Origin: M3007 sp041736625
GTDB lineage: Bacteria; Bacteroidota; Bacteroidia; Chitinophagales; Saprospiraceae
Length of the DNA: 54,093 nt
Assembly (NCBI GenBank): GCA_041736625.1
Contig: JBGSTG010000054.1
Coordinates: 1-54,093, forward strand
Direction of reading: 5' to 3'
The notes under the pieces are model-generated. The model was not told the DNA's origin and searched no databases. It worked only from the letters and a program-made list of their open reading frames with translations. Below, in pieces: positions 24,913-34,153 of the stretch. The position numbers and the translations under genes are program-made. The number at the start of each line of letters is the position of its first letter. The stretch's first letter is position 1.

Positions 24913-25299
24913 TCAGAATGGCAGGTCGTCCACATTCTGCGGGGCAGGCGCGTCTCCCTCGTTCCTGGGGAACGGGTCGGTGGGGAAGACCTGGCCGCCC
25001 GCCGGAGGCGTCTGTTGCTGCTCGCCGGCGCCGGCGCTGCGGTCGAGCTTCCAGGCGTTCAGATTCGTCAGATACTTGCCGTTCCACTCGCGCCCGCGCA
25101 GGTCGAAGGACACCTTCAGAAAGTCGCCCTCTGAAAAAGCATCGAGCAGGTTACAACGGTCTTGCACCAGTTGAAACTTGATCAACTGCGGGTAGTTGCC
25201 GTCGGGCACCTCGAGCACGAATTCGCGCGCCTGAAAACTCGAAGACTTTTGCTCCGTGTCAAATTTGCGATATAATTTGCCTTCAACTTCGAATGCCAT
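24913..25299 (-). CDS. DUF3127 protein with SSB-like C-terminal tip
   Basis: 128 residues. The first 90 match the DUF3127 family of Bacteroidota (KSSSFQAREFVLEV, FDLRGREWNGKYLTNLNAWK), a small beta-rich, OB-fold-like domain. It is followed by a Gly/Pro/Gln-rich flexible linker and ends in VDDLPF, closely similar to the acidic tip of single-stranded DNA binding proteins (DDDIPF in E. coli), which recruits DNA-repair partners. This suggests an SSB-like role, inferred from the tail and fold. It lies 18 bp after the peptide-binding lipoprotein gene and 10 bp before the repeat protein, in one direction. Confidence 0.88.
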   Translation of the reverse strand: MAFEVEGKLYRKFDTEQKSSSFQAREFVLEVPDGNYPQLIKFQLVQDRCNLLDAFSEGDFLKVSFDLRGREWNGKYLTNLNAWKLDRSAGAGEQQQTPPAGGQVFPTDPFPRNEGDAPAPQNVDDLPF

Positions 25300-25317
25300 A
25301 TAGTTGGATGTTGGAAA

Positions 25318-27078
25318 TTATGGTTTCAGTTTGAAAAGCGCTTCGTAGTAACCGGGTCTGTTCGTCGACAGCACATAGTCGAAACGCCTGGAAACAATGT
25401 AGCGTTGTTTGGGCGCGTAAAGATAGACTTCCGGAAGCTCATCGTGCAGCATTTCCTGCGCCCGCAGGTACAATTTATTGCGCTGCGCCTCGTCGTCTGT
25501 AGATCGTATGGCATCGATCACCTGATCCAGTTCGGTATTGGCGATCCCGGAGCGGTTGTCGCCGGTCAGGCTTTTGGAGTGGTATTGTTGGTAAAGTTCC
25601 ACCAAACCCGGGTGGAGCGCAGCCGTGAGTACGGCGGTTTCGAACTTACCACCGCGGGTATCGGCCGTGAGCTTGTTGAACTCAACGGTCTCGGGCCGCA
25701 ATTCCATTCCGGCTTGTCGCGCCGATTTCACCAGCATCGCCACCGTTTGTTCAGAGATGGCCGTGGTTCCACTGTTCAACAACTGAAGGGAGAGGGCGAT
25801 ATTTTTTCCGTTCACCGTTTTGTCGACAATGCCGTCTCCGTTGGAGTCGCTCCACCCGGCTTCCGCCAGCAGCGCACGGGCGCGGTCGAGGTTGTAGTCG
25901 TACGGGGTGATGTTGCGGTTGTAAAATGCTTTTTCGGGATTCACTGGTCCGACCGTGCGCGCGGCCAGCCCCTGGAGCACGGTGTTGAGCAGGTAATCGT
26001 AGTCCACCACGTGCGCCAGCGCCTGTCGCACCTTTTTATCGGCCAGAATGGGATGACGCATGTTGAATATCCAGCGGGTGTACATGGCGCTCCAGCGGGT
26101 ACTGAATGCATAACGACCGGCCAGGGACGTGTCTTTTTGCATGTCGAGAAAGCGCACCGGGTTGATAGCGACCGCCACGTCGAGCTCGTTGTTCCGGAGC
26201 ATATTCTCCAGCGTGGCGTCGTCTTTTACTATGCGGTAGATCAGCGTATCCGGGAAAGCGCGCAGCATGGGGTTTCCCGCAGTGGCATTGTCGCCCCACC
26301 AGTTGTCCTTTTTCAGCAAAAACATCCCGTTGTCGCCGGTAAATCCGCCCAGACGGTAGGCATTGCTGCCGCTGATGCCCGATGGCTCGTTGGAGAACCG
26401 GGGCTCCTGGAATGCATTGGCAAAAGCGATCAGTCCGGCGCTTGTTTTACCCAGGGCTTCCGCTTTTGCGGGATCGAGCAAGTCGGCCAGGGGGGTCTGG
26501 CTGAGATGTCCCTCCGGGTCGTAATGGTAGGCGGGATAAATGGGCACCTGGCACATGCTCTCCAACGCCAGCATATAGTAAGGCTCGAAGTAGATGGTAA
26601 ATTTTTTGGGGTCGGCGGGGTCGGCCTCAAAGGCTTTTACCTGTTCGAAATAACCCCGCCAAACTTGCGTGGGCAACAGCGGGTGAAAAATGATCTTCAG
26701 GGTAAACGCCACATCCTGGGCGGTGACGGGCGACCCGTCGTCCCAGACTGCGTCGGGATGAATGACAAAATCGTAAGCGAAACGGCCGCTGTGCGCTCCG
26801 CTGTCCACCCTGCGCAAGGCGGGTATCTCCGTCAGCAGCAGGGGTTTGAGCACCAGCGATTCCGGATCGAGGATGCCCAGGGTCTGGAATATCTGAGCAG
26901 CGACGAAGCGGGAGTAACCCTGAGAGGGCAGGTAGGGGTTGAGCACCGGAGCTGCCGCCTCCAGTCGGATGCGCACGGCAAAGGAATCGCTTTCTGAAGT
27001 TCGAGGTGCGTCGGTACAAGCAACCGTCCAAAGCAGGAAAAGGGCGGCAAGGGCCAGGAAAGTGTGGCGAATGGTCAT
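25318..27078 (-). CDS. ABC transporter substrate-binding lipoprotein (peptide/SBP_bac_5 family)
   Basis: 586 residues. N terminus MTIRHTFLALAALFLLWTVACT ends in a lipobox, giving a lipid-anchored protein. The body follows the family-5 solute-binding pattern: VWDDGSPVTAQDVAFTLK near residue 115, DKKVRQALAHVVDYDYLLN near 360, and DLDRARALLAEAGW-like segment (YNLDRARALLAEAGWSDSNG). Such proteins capture oligopeptides or nickel complexes for import or sensing. No permease or ATPase gene is adjacent, so the partner transporter lies elsewhere. Upstream codons are open in frame but lack similarity and precede the signal peptide. Confidence 0.92.
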   Translation of the reverse strand: MTIRHTFLALAALFLLWTVACTDAPRTSESDSFAVRIRLEAAAPVLNPYLPSQGYSRFVAAQIFQTLGILDPESLVLKPLLLTEIPALRRVDSGAHSGRFAYDFVIHPDAVWDDGSPVTAQDVAFTLKIIFHPLLPTQVWRGYFEQVKAFEADPADPKKFTIYFEPYYMLALESMCQVPIYPAYHYDPEGHLSQTPLADLLDPAKAEALGKTSAGLIAFANAFQEPRFSNEPSGISGSNAYRLGGFTGDNGMFLLKKDNWWGDNATAGNPMLRAFPDTLIYRIVKDDATLENMLRNNELDVAVAINPVRFLDMQKDTSLAGRYAFSTRWSAMYTRWIFNMRHPILADKKVRQALAHVVDYDYLLNTVLQGLAARTVGPVNPEKAFYNRNITPYDYNLDRARALLAEAGWSDSNGDGIVDKTVNGKNIALSLQLLNSGTTAISEQTVAMLVKSARQAGMELRPETVEFNKLTADTRGGKFETAVLTAALHPGLVELYQQYHSKSLTGDNRSGIANTELDQVIDAIRSTDDEAQRNKLYLRAQEMLHDELPEVYLYAPKQRYIVSRRFDYVLSTNRPGYYEALFKLKP

Positions 27079-27140
27079 AGCATACAAGTGTGATCCGGAA
27101 CGATTTTTTTGTAAAAGTAAAAGCATTCCGGAAAATCTGC

Positions 27141-27542
27141 CTACAAAAAGCGCGTTTTCCACTCGGGCCGGGGCATCATACACACTTCGCGCCGGCCAAA
27201 CCACCGGTAGCGGTTGCGGGCGACCCAGCGGTACACGGCGTCGCGCAGGCTCCGGGGCACTACGCGCAGCGCCGCCGGCACAGCCCACCATCCGCCCAGG
27301 CGGCGCAGGATTTCCAGCACAGCGTCGGAATGTGTGTATACCCGCTCGGGCGTTACCAGAACAACGGAATCCAGGTGTTCGGGCGACAGGCCATGCCCGC
27401 TTAGCAACATGCGGCCGGTTTCCTCTTGCAGGGCGGCGAATCGAAAAATGCCTTTTGGGTCGCGCAACAGCACCCATTGCACCGAAGCGTTGCACAAATT
27501 GCACACTCCGTCGAACAACAATACAGGATGATCAAGGGTCAT
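27141..27542 (-). CDS. DCC-family thiol-disulfide oxidoreductase-like protein (DUF393)
   Basis: 133 residues. The signature DxxCxxC appears as LLFDGVCNLCNASVQW close to the N terminus, followed by RFAALQEETGR and the C-terminal AVYRWVARNRYRWFG typical of the DCC family. The two cysteines suggest a thioredoxin-like redox role, unproven. The ATG at 27542 is chosen because the family starts directly before the motif; 13 upstream codons are open. No signal peptide. It lies 62 bp upstream of the peptide-binding lipoprotein in the same direction. Confidence 0.92.
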   Translation of the reverse strand: MTLDHPVLLFDGVCNLCNASVQWVLLRDPKGIFRFAALQEETGRMLLSGHGLSPEHLDSVVLVTPERVYTHSDAVLEILRRLGGWWAVPAALRVVPRSLRDAVYRWVARNRYRWFGRREVCMMPRPEWKTRFL

Positions 27543-27654
27543 ACAGAGCCAAACAAGAAAAAAAAGCGTGGGTTCAAACAAAAACTACCCACATTGTTAG
27601 CATCCCCTGCGGAAAATGCCGGTTCTTCGTCGTTGCAAATGATCTGAAGTCAGC

Positions 27655-28917
27655 ATGTCCACAGCAATCACCATCGTTTTTGTCGGCATCATCATTTTTA
27701 TGGCGCATTACTTCAATGCGCTGTTCCAACGCACGAAGATACCCGATGTGCTGTGGCTGTTCGGCATAGGGCTGCTGGTGGGGCCGATCCTGGGCATGGT
27801 CGACACCAGGCACTTCGGGGTGCTGGGGCCGGTGTTCACCACCATTACCCTGGTGTTTATCCTGTTTGAAAGCGGGATTGAGCAACGGCTGGAGCCTCTG
27901 TTTGAGGCGCTGGGCGGTACCGCCCGGATCACCACCTATAACTTTATCGGCACCTGTATCGTTGCCGGCGGCATGGTGTACATCAACACAGACCTGGGCT
28001 TTGTGCGTTCCCTGTTGCTGGGCAGCATCGTCGGCGGCACGTCTTCGGCCGTGGTGACCACCATCGCCCCCCACCTTCCCGTGCGCAATCGCACCAAAAC
28101 GACATTGGTCCTGGAGTCGGCTTTCTCGGACGTGTACACGCTGGCGATACCGCTGACTTTGCTCACGGCTTACCGCGTCGGAAAAGTGGATGTCGGTTTT
28201 GTGACCGGCCAGATGATCGCCGCCTTCATCGTAGCGGTCCTGCTGGGCGTGGCCACCGCTTTTTTCTGGAGCATACTGCTCAAACAGATAAGAACCCTGC
28301 AAAACACCGTGTTCACCACACCCGCTTTTGTGTTCATCATTTACGGAATGGCCGAAATGCTCAACTATTCGGGACCCATTGCCGCCCTGGCCTTCGGCAT
28401 CACCCTGGGCAACATAGACGTACTGGGGCCGCCCATCATGAAAAACGTCATTTCCCGGAAACCCATTTCGCTCAACGACTACGAACGCGCGTTCTTCTCC
28501 GAAACCGTTTTTCTGCTCCGCACCTTCTTTTTTGTGTACATCGGCATTTCGGTCCGCCTCCAGGATAAAAACTGGATGATCCTGGGCTTTCTGGTGTCGC
28601 TCGCCCTTTTTGTGGCACGCGTCCTGATCGTCCGCCTCTCCGTACCCGCCAACACACCCACCCGCGACGCTTCGTATATGTCCGCCATGCTGCCTAAAGG
28701 GCTGGGCGCCGCCGTACTGGCCTCGCTGCCGGCACAGCAGGGGGTTCCTGGCGGCGACATCATCCAGTCGGTGGTGTTTTCCATCATCCTGAGCACCACC
28801 TTGCTGACCACTATTATGGTTTTTTTGGTGCAAAAAACGCGGGTAGCGGATGTATACACGTGGATATTCACCGGGTTTGGGCTAAAGAATTCGGACCCCA
28901 AGCCTGTTGCGGATTGA
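27655..28917 (+). CDS. Cation:proton antiporter (CPA-type)
   Basis: 420 residues with about 12 membrane helices and the monovalent cation:proton antiporter layout. Recognisable landmarks: FALFESGIEQ-like region (VFILFESGIEQRLEP), IVGGTSSAVVTTIAP and LVLESAFSDVYTLAIPL, the last holding the charged residues expected at the ion-binding crossing of helices; then LRTFFFVYIGISV and SAMLPKGLGAAVLA. It probably exchanges sodium or potassium for protons for pH or salt control. The C-terminal regulatory domains (TrkA-N/C) found in some members are absent. It stands alone between two divergent/parallel neighbours, 27 bp before the OstA-like gene. Confidence 0.9.
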   Translation: MSTAITIVFVGIIIFMAHYFNALFQRTKIPDVLWLFGIGLLVGPILGMVDTRHFGVLGPVFTTITLVFILFESGIEQRLEPLFEALGGTARITTYNFIGTCIVAGGMVYINTDLGFVRSLLLGSIVGGTSSAVVTTIAPHLPVRNRTKTTLVLESAFSDVYTLAIPLTLLTAYRVGKVDVGFVTGQMIAAFIVAVLLGVATAFFWSILLKQIRTLQNTVFTTPAFVFIIYGMAEMLNYSGPIAALAFGITLGNIDVLGPPIMKNVISRKPISLNDYERAFFSETVFLLRTFFFVYIGISVRLQDKNWMILGFLVSLALFVARVLIVRLSVPANTPTRDASYMSAMLPKGLGAAVLASLPAQQGVPGGDIIQSVVFSIILSTTLLTTIMVFLVQKTRVADVYTWIFTGFGLKNSDPKPVAD

Positions 28918-28944
28918 CGCAATTGAGCTTTCAATACATGGCAC

Positions 28945-30780
28945 ATGAATCGACGACGCGCCTCACTGCCCGCGCTCTGCGCAGCGCTTATTCAGATTTG
29001 GATCGCATGGTTGCTGCCGGTCTGTGCGGCCTTTGGACAGACGACCCCTCCTGCCGACTCCACCCAAAAGATCCGGGTAGAAAACGCCATGAGCGGGGAG
29101 TATTACGAGTCCGGCAATACCTATATACAACGCCTGAAGGAAAACGTGCGCTTCCGGCAAGGCAACACCCTCATTTACTGCGACTCCGCGCTGCTGGATG
29201 AAAGCCGGAACAGGGCCGTGCTGTACGGAAATGTAGTGATCCTCCAGGGCGATTCCCTGCGGGCCTTTGGCGACTCCGCAGTCTACCTCGGCAACGAACG
29301 CCAGGCCGAACTCTTCGGCCAGGTAGTGCTGCAACGCAGCGACCAGGAGTTGTTTACCAATCACCTGGAGTACGACCTGGAGAAAAAAGTGGCCACCTAC
29401 CACAACGGCGCCACCCTCACCAACGGAAAAAGCCAGCTGCGCAGCCGGCATGGATATTACTTTGTGGCAGACAACCAGGTGTACTTCCGCGGAGATGTGG
29501 TGGTGACCGACCCGGAATACACCCTTCGGTCGGACACCATGGCCTTCAACACCACCACCCAGCGCGTGCAGTTCCTGGCGCCCACGCTCATCACCCAGCA
29601 GGAGAGCAAACTCTACACCGAAGGGGGATACTACGACCTGCGGTACAACAACGCTGTTTTCGATAAAAACCCCCAGTACCTGCGCGACGGCCAGCGCGGC
29701 AAGGCCTCCGTCATCCGCTACAACGGCACCCTCCGCGAATACAGCCTGGAGGAAAATGCCTACATCGATGAACCCACACGGGTGGTCAAGGCCGACACTA
29801 TTCGCTATTTCAGCGAGACGGATCAGGGGGTGCTCGTCGGCAATGCCTACTACCGCGACAGCACCCAGGAGGCCGCCGGAGACCGAATCGTGTACGACGG
29901 CAAAAACAAACGCTTCCAGCTCACCGGAAGGGGCCTGGTGAGCGACCCGCCCAACATCATCGAAGCCGACAGCCTCGACTTCAACGACCTGGCCGGCAAC
30001 GGCCTGGCCCTGGGCAACGTCATCTGGCGCGACACAGCCGCCAAAACCGAACTCCGCTCTGCGCGCGTCGACTACAACAAACTGACCGAGTTCATTCAAG
30101 CCTTCGGCGGCTTTGGCGCATCCACACGGCCCCTGCTGAAATCCGTCGTCGACGCCGACACCCTCTACATGAGCGCCGATACCCTCACCTCTTTCCGTCC
30201 CGACACCAGCTCCGACAACCGCATCCTGCTGGGGTACCGCGATGTGCGTATTTTCAAGTCCGACCTGCAGGCACGGTGCGACTCGCTGTCCTACAGCACC
30301 CAAGACTCCGTGTTCCGGCTGTACCGCCTCGATACCCTGCCCATCGTTTGGTCCGACACGTCCCAGTTTACTGCCGACACCATCCTGATCGGACTGCGCG
30401 ACAACAAGATCGACCGGATATGGCTCATCCAGGACGCCTTCATCCTAAACTCCGCCGACGAGGTGTTGTTCAACCAGATCAAAGGACGCAACTGCACGGC
30501 TTATTTTCAGGACAACCAGCTGCGCGAGACCCACGTAGAAGGCAACGCCCAGGCCTTGTATTACGCCCAAAACGAAAACAGGGAGTACGTGGGGCTGAAC
30601 GAGACCTTCTGCGCCGAAATGCGTCTTTATTTTACCAACAACCAGGTAGACGGCATCCGCTTTTATACCGAACCGCAAGGCAAATTCATCCCGATGGAAA
30701 AAGCAGGTTCCGAAACGCGCCGGCTGGAAGGATTCTTTTGGGAAACCATCCGCAGACCGCGCTCGATTTCCGATTTATAA
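28945..30780 (+). CDS. OstA-like protein (LptA/LptD N-terminal type repeats)
   Basis: 611 residues, signal peptide ending about AAFGQ (residue 32). The rest is a succession of beta-strand repeats resembling the LptA/OstA N-terminal jellyroll, with recurring pattern such as GNTLIYCDSALLDESRNRAVLYGNV, GDSAVYLGN and EADSLDFNDLAGNGLALGNV. Bacteroidota OstA-like proteins are thought to take part in lipopolysaccharide transport across the periplasm; an LptD barrel is absent here. The gene ends with a basic tail. Together with lptB at 52001 it belongs to the same process though not the same operon. The ATG at 28945 is chosen over an out-of-frame ATG 7 bp upstream. Confidence 0.9.
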   Translation: MNRRRASLPALCAALIQIWIAWLLPVCAAFGQTTPPADSTQKIRVENAMSGEYYESGNTYIQRLKENVRFRQGNTLIYCDSALLDESRNRAVLYGNVVILQGDSLRAFGDSAVYLGNERQAELFGQVVLQRSDQELFTNHLEYDLEKKVATYHNGATLTNGKSQLRSRHGYYFVADNQVYFRGDVVVTDPEYTLRSDTMAFNTTTQRVQFLAPTLITQQESKLYTEGGYYDLRYNNAVFDKNPQYLRDGQRGKASVIRYNGTLREYSLEENAYIDEPTRVVKADTIRYFSETDQGVLVGNAYYRDSTQEAAGDRIVYDGKNKRFQLTGRGLVSDPPNIIEADSLDFNDLAGNGLALGNVIWRDTAAKTELRSARVDYNKLTEFIQAFGGFGASTRPLLKSVVDADTLYMSADTLTSFRPDTSSDNRILLGYRDVRIFKSDLQARCDSLSYSTQDSVFRLYRLDTLPIVWSDTSQFTADTILIGLRDNKIDRIWLIQDAFILNSADEVLFNQIKGRNCTAYFQDNQLRETHVEGNAQALYYAQNENREYVGLNETFCAEMRLYFTNNQVDGIRFYTEPQGKFIPMEKAGSETRRLEGFFWETIRRPRSISDL

Positions 30781-30786
30781 ACAAGG

Positions 30787-30819
30787 TTGAAGTTTAACAA
30801 ACCCCTATCGGGTATTTTG
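30787..30819 (+). promoter_or_regulatory. Candidate promoter of the M4 protease gene
   Basis: TTG (30787-30789), 23 bp, TATTTTG (30813-30819), one base short of the full TAnnTTTG element. It lies about 55 bp before the ATG. Confidence 0.35.
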
Positions 30820-30872
30820 CCGATCTTTGTTCAACCGATTCTCACCCCTCGTTTCAACAAATTCGTAAAACA

Positions 30873-33800
30873 ATGACGAAAAAGCTCCTACTCCTCGTTT
30901 TCTTTGGTGTGTCTGTGCTGCATTTGACCGCCCAGATCACCAAGAAAAATTCGCCGGTCAAAAGCCAAACCACCACACCCGGAAACCACAGCGGCATGAA
31001 GTGGCACCTCAAAACCCCCGTGCCCGCCGCCGCCAACCCCTTTGACCTGGGCCCCGTGCAGTACAAAACCCTGACGACCCCCATTCCCAACACCACCCTC
31101 GAGGGTGTGCGTCTGGTGCACGACAAAAACGGCATGCCCATTTTCTTCGAAGGCAAAACCGTTGCTTCTGTGACTTTACAACCCGGCGACGACTACGGCG
31201 CCAAAGCGGTGGAATACGCCGCCAGCCTCGCGCCGGCAGGCCTGCGCTCGCCCTTGGAAGAGTTGAAAACCCAATCTGTTCAGGTCGACGAACAAGGAAA
31301 CACCCACGTCCGCCTGCAACAGACCTGGAACGGTATTCCGGTGTTTGGCGCCGAGCTCATCGCCCACACCCGCGAAGGCGCGTTCAGCCTGCTCAACGGC
31401 CGGTATTTCCCTACCCCCGAACTACAGGACGCCACACCCGCTCTTAGCGAAGCGCAGTGCCGGGCCATCGTGTACGGACATTACGGCCGCGCCAAGGTGA
31501 AAACCGAATGGTCGAGCCAGGAACTGACACTCATCGGCGGCGAATCCTTCAAGGCGTCCCTCGCCGTGTACCACGCGGGCGACCAATTGGACCAGGAACA
31601 CCTCGCCTATGTCGTCGAATTCCACCCCAACCCGATGAAACGCGTGGTCTACTTCGTAGATGCCGAAACAGGCGACATCCTCAACACATTCGACCATACC
31701 TGCTCCTTCAACCACCATGACGAATGCGGAATGCCGACTACCGACTACCGACAGCCGACAACCGACAACCGACAACCGACAACCGACAACCGACAGCCGA
31801 TAGCCGACAACCCCATGCCCCCCGTCAACGGCCAGGGCCAGGACCTGTTCAACATCAACCGCACCTTCGGCGCCTGGCAGCAAGGCAGCACTTACTACCT
31901 CGAAGACGCCAGCAAACCCATGTTCAATGCGGGTGCCTCCAACATGCCCGGCGACCCGGTGGGGGTTATCCTGACGCTCAACGCGCAAAACAAATCCTCC
32001 CAAAACCCGACTTTCGACCCGGTGTTCATCACCTCCAACACGGCTACCTTTAACAACAAAACGGCGGTGAGCGCGCACTACAACGCCAGCGTCTCTTACG
32101 ACTACTACCGCAATACCTTCAACCGCAACTCCATCAACGGACAGGGCGGCAACATCATCAGCCTGATCAACGTGGCCGACAGCGACGGTTCCTCCATGGG
32201 CAACGCCTACTGGAACGGCGTAGCCATGTTTTACGGCAACGGCGACCAGTTCTTCCGCGAACTCGCCCGCGGTCTCGACGTGGCCGGCCACGAGATGACC
32301 CACGGCGTAGTGGAAAAAACCGCCAACCTCATCTACCAGAACGAACCCGGCGCACTCAACGAGTCGTTCGCCGACGTCTTCGGCGCCATGATCGACCGCG
32401 ACGACTGGCTCATCGGCGAAGACGTCATGCAACCCGGGGTAACGCCAACGGGCGCCCTCCGCAGCATGTCGGACCCCCACAACGGCTCGTCTTCCAACAG
32501 CCCCTGGTGGCAACCCAAAAATACCAGTGAGCAATTCACCGGTACAGCAGACAACGGCGGCGTGCACATCAACTCCGGCATCCCGAACTACGCATTCTAC
32601 CTGTTTGCTTCCAACGCCGCCGTGGGTAAAGACAAAGCCGAACAAGTGTATTACAAGGCGCTGCGCGATTATCTGGTGAAATCGAGCCAGTTCATCGACT
32701 GCCGCATCGCCGTCATACAGGCAGCGCAGGATCTGTACGGCCAGCAGGTCGCCCAGGTCGCCGCCGACGCGTTCACCGCCGTCGGCATCCTTGGCAGTGA
32801 CCCGGGCGGCAACTACCTCGGCGATCTGGCGCCCAACCCGGGCGCCGACCTGGTGCTCGTCGTATCCAACAACGGCCAAAACCTCGATCTCGCCAACGGC
32901 AGCGGAACCATCCTGGGCACGCTGTACGACGGAGGGGTGTACAGCAAACCCAGCGTGAACGACAACGGCACGCAGATCGTGTTCGTAAACCAGGAAGGCC
33001 ACGTGGTGTACATCGAATTGGTGTACAACATGGGCAACATCACCCCGACGGTGGGCATCCTCAGCGACGTGCCCGAATGGCGCAACGCCGCCATCTCCAA
33101 AGACGTCACCGGACGCTACATTGCCGCCATTAAAGAAACGGAAGAGCCTTACATTTTTGTCTTCGACTTCCTGGGCTTTGTCGATCAGGCTTTTTACCTC
33201 TACAATCCGACTACTTCCCAGGGCGGACAGGCCTCCTTCAACGTGAATTATGCCGACGTGCTGGAGTTCGACTACTCGGGCGAATACATCATGTACGACG
33301 CCAATAACCAGCTCAGCCAGAATCAGACGTACTGGGACATCAGCTTCCTCCGTTTCACCGAAAACGATCAGTTCACCGACCCGGACAACGCCTTCATCAC
33401 CAAGCTGTTCAGTGTACTGCCTGAAAATACGAGCGTGGGGAACCCGACCTTTGCCAAAAATTCACCCTACGTGATCGCTTTCGACTACATCGAAGAAGGC
33501 GCCACCAACCGGTTTGATATCCTGGCCGCCAACACCGAAACGGGCGCCATCGGCACCATCCAGTCCGACAACGGAGACCTCGGCTGGCCCAGCTACAACC
33601 GCCTGGACAACCAGATCGTGTACGAAGGGCGTGTCAACCCAAGCAGCCCCCTGAACATCTATCGCCGCAGCCTGGCTGCCGACAAGATCAACAGCACGGG
33701 CAACGAAAGCACGTTCATCGCCGACCGCAACTGGGCCAACTGGTTCGCCACCGGCGCCCGCAGCCTGATGGTCGGTACCGTGTCGCCCGACGACAACCCC

Positions 33801-34049
33801 TTCGGCCTCTCCGCAGCGCCCAACCCGGCCAGCGACCAGACTACCATTTCCTTCCGCGCACAAAGCGATATGGACGTCCAGGTCGATCTCGTTGACCCGC
33901 TCGGCCGTGTTGCCTTCTCCCAAAACTGGCGCGCCGCCGCTGGCGAAAACCGCTTCGACATCAACCTGAACGGCTTGCCTTCCGGCGCCTACGTGATTCG
34001 CCTGACCGGCGGTTCGGCGGTGTCTACTATGCAGGTGGTCAAGTTTTAA
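30873..34049 (+). CDS. M4 family metallopeptidase with T9SS sorting domain
   Basis: 1058 residues. Signal peptide (to about 22), then FTP/PepSY-type propeptide (about 60-285), a low-complexity linker (about 288-313) coded by a 7-bp tandem repeat, and a thermolysin-like catalytic domain: zinc motif H473-E474-M-T-H477, third ligand Glu497 in NESFADVFG (19 residues after the motif, as expected), and DNGGVHINSGIPN. Residues about 640-960 resemble beta-propeller/TolB-like repeats, and the end (SAAPNPASDQTTISF ... GLPSGAYVIRLTG) is a type A T9SS sorting domain. The enzyme is presumably secreted through T9SS and digests proteins extracellularly. See the separate repeat entry for the possibility of frame switching. 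Confidence 0.95.
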   Translation: MTKKLLLLVFFGVSVLHLTAQITKKNSPVKSQTTTPGNHSGMKWHLKTPVPAAANPFDLGPVQYKTLTTPIPNTTLEGVRLVHDKNGMPIFFEGKTVASVTLQPGDDYGAKAVEYAASLAPAGLRSPLEELKTQSVQVDEQGNTHVRLQQTWNGIPVFGAELIAHTREGAFSLLNGRYFPTPELQDATPALSEAQCRAIVYGHYGRAKVKTEWSSQELTLIGGESFKASLAVYHAGDQLDQEHLAYVVEFHPNPMKRVVYFVDAETGDILNTFDHTCSFNHHDECGMPTTDYRQPTTDNRQPTTDNRQPIADNPMPPVNGQGQDLFNINRTFGAWQQGSTYYLEDASKPMFNAGASNMPGDPVGVILTLNAQNKSSQNPTFDPVFITSNTATFNNKTAVSAHYNASVSYDYYRNTFNRNSINGQGGNIISLINVADSDGSSMGNAYWNGVAMFYGNGDQFFRELARGLDVAGHEMTHGVVEKTANLIYQNEPGALNESFADVFGAMIDRDDWLIGEDVMQPGVTPTGALRSMSDPHNGSSSNSPWWQPKNTSEQFTGTADNGGVHINSGIPNYAFYLFASNAAVGKDKAEQVYYKALRDYLVKSSQFIDCRIAVIQAAQDLYGQQVAQVAADAFTAVGILGSDPGGNYLGDLAPNPGADLVLVVSNNGQNLDLANGSGTILGTLYDGGVYSKPSVNDNGTQIVFVNQEGHVVYIELVYNMGNITPTVGILSDVPEWRNAAISKDVTGRYIAAIKETEEPYIFVFDFLGFVDQAFYLYNPTTSQGGQASFNVNYADVLEFDYSGEYIMYDANNQLSQNQTYWDISFLRFTENDQFTDPDNAFITKLFSVLPENTSVGNPTFAKNSPYVIAFDYIEEGATNRFDILAANTETGAIGTIQSDNGDLGWPSYNRLDNQIVYEGRVNPSSPLNIYRRSLAADKINSTGNESTFIADRNWANWFATGARSLMVGTVSPDDNPFGLSAAPNPASDQTTISFRAQSDMDVQVDLVDPLGRVAFSQNWRAAAGENRFDINLNGLPSGAYVIRLTGGSAVSTMQVVKF
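31734..31810. repeat. Heptanucleotide tandem repeat inside the M4 protease gene
   Basis: Eleven consecutive 7-base units: CCGACTA twice, CCGACAG, CCGACAA five times, CCGACAG, CCGATAG, CCGACAA. Because 7 is not a multiple of 3, three units encode seven residues (TTDNRQP) and loss or gain of one unit shifts the frame of everything downstream, including the zinc motif. Confidence 0.95.
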
Positions 34050-34099
34050 GGGCCACTCGAAGGTTTTCCGGGCGGTGGCTGCCCGCCCAATTTTATCCC

Positions 34100-34153
34100 T
34101 TATTTTTTGCCGCGAATTAGCGCGAATTCGCGCTAATTCGCGGCAAAAAATAA
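34100..34153. terminator. Perfect 54-bp palindrome, likely bidirectional terminator
   Basis: A complete inverted repeat centred on GAATTC, with GC-rich stem (GCCGCGAATTAGCGC arm) and outer TTATTTTTT / AAAAAATAA arms. Read from either strand it gives a long hairpin followed by T-rich sequence, so it should stop transcription of the M4 protease gene 51 bp after its stop codon. Repeated GCGAATT units inside it suggest a repeat-derived origin. Confidence 0.75.

Noticed and set aside
25405..26997. 530-codon open frame opposite the peptide-binding lipoprotein
   Set aside because: No signal or motif; the lipoprotein on the other strand is certain.
27574..28833. 419-codon open frame opposite the antiporter gene
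   Set aside because: His/Gly/Gln-rich nonsense translation; the plus strand codes for a clear membrane protein.
31734..31810. CRISPR array
   Set aside because: Units are 7 bp and directly adjacent with no spacers, inside a coding sequence.
31422..33002. Open frame of 526 codons opposite the M4 protease
   Set aside because: Antisense shadow of the third-position GC bias; no motif and lies wholly within a certain gene.
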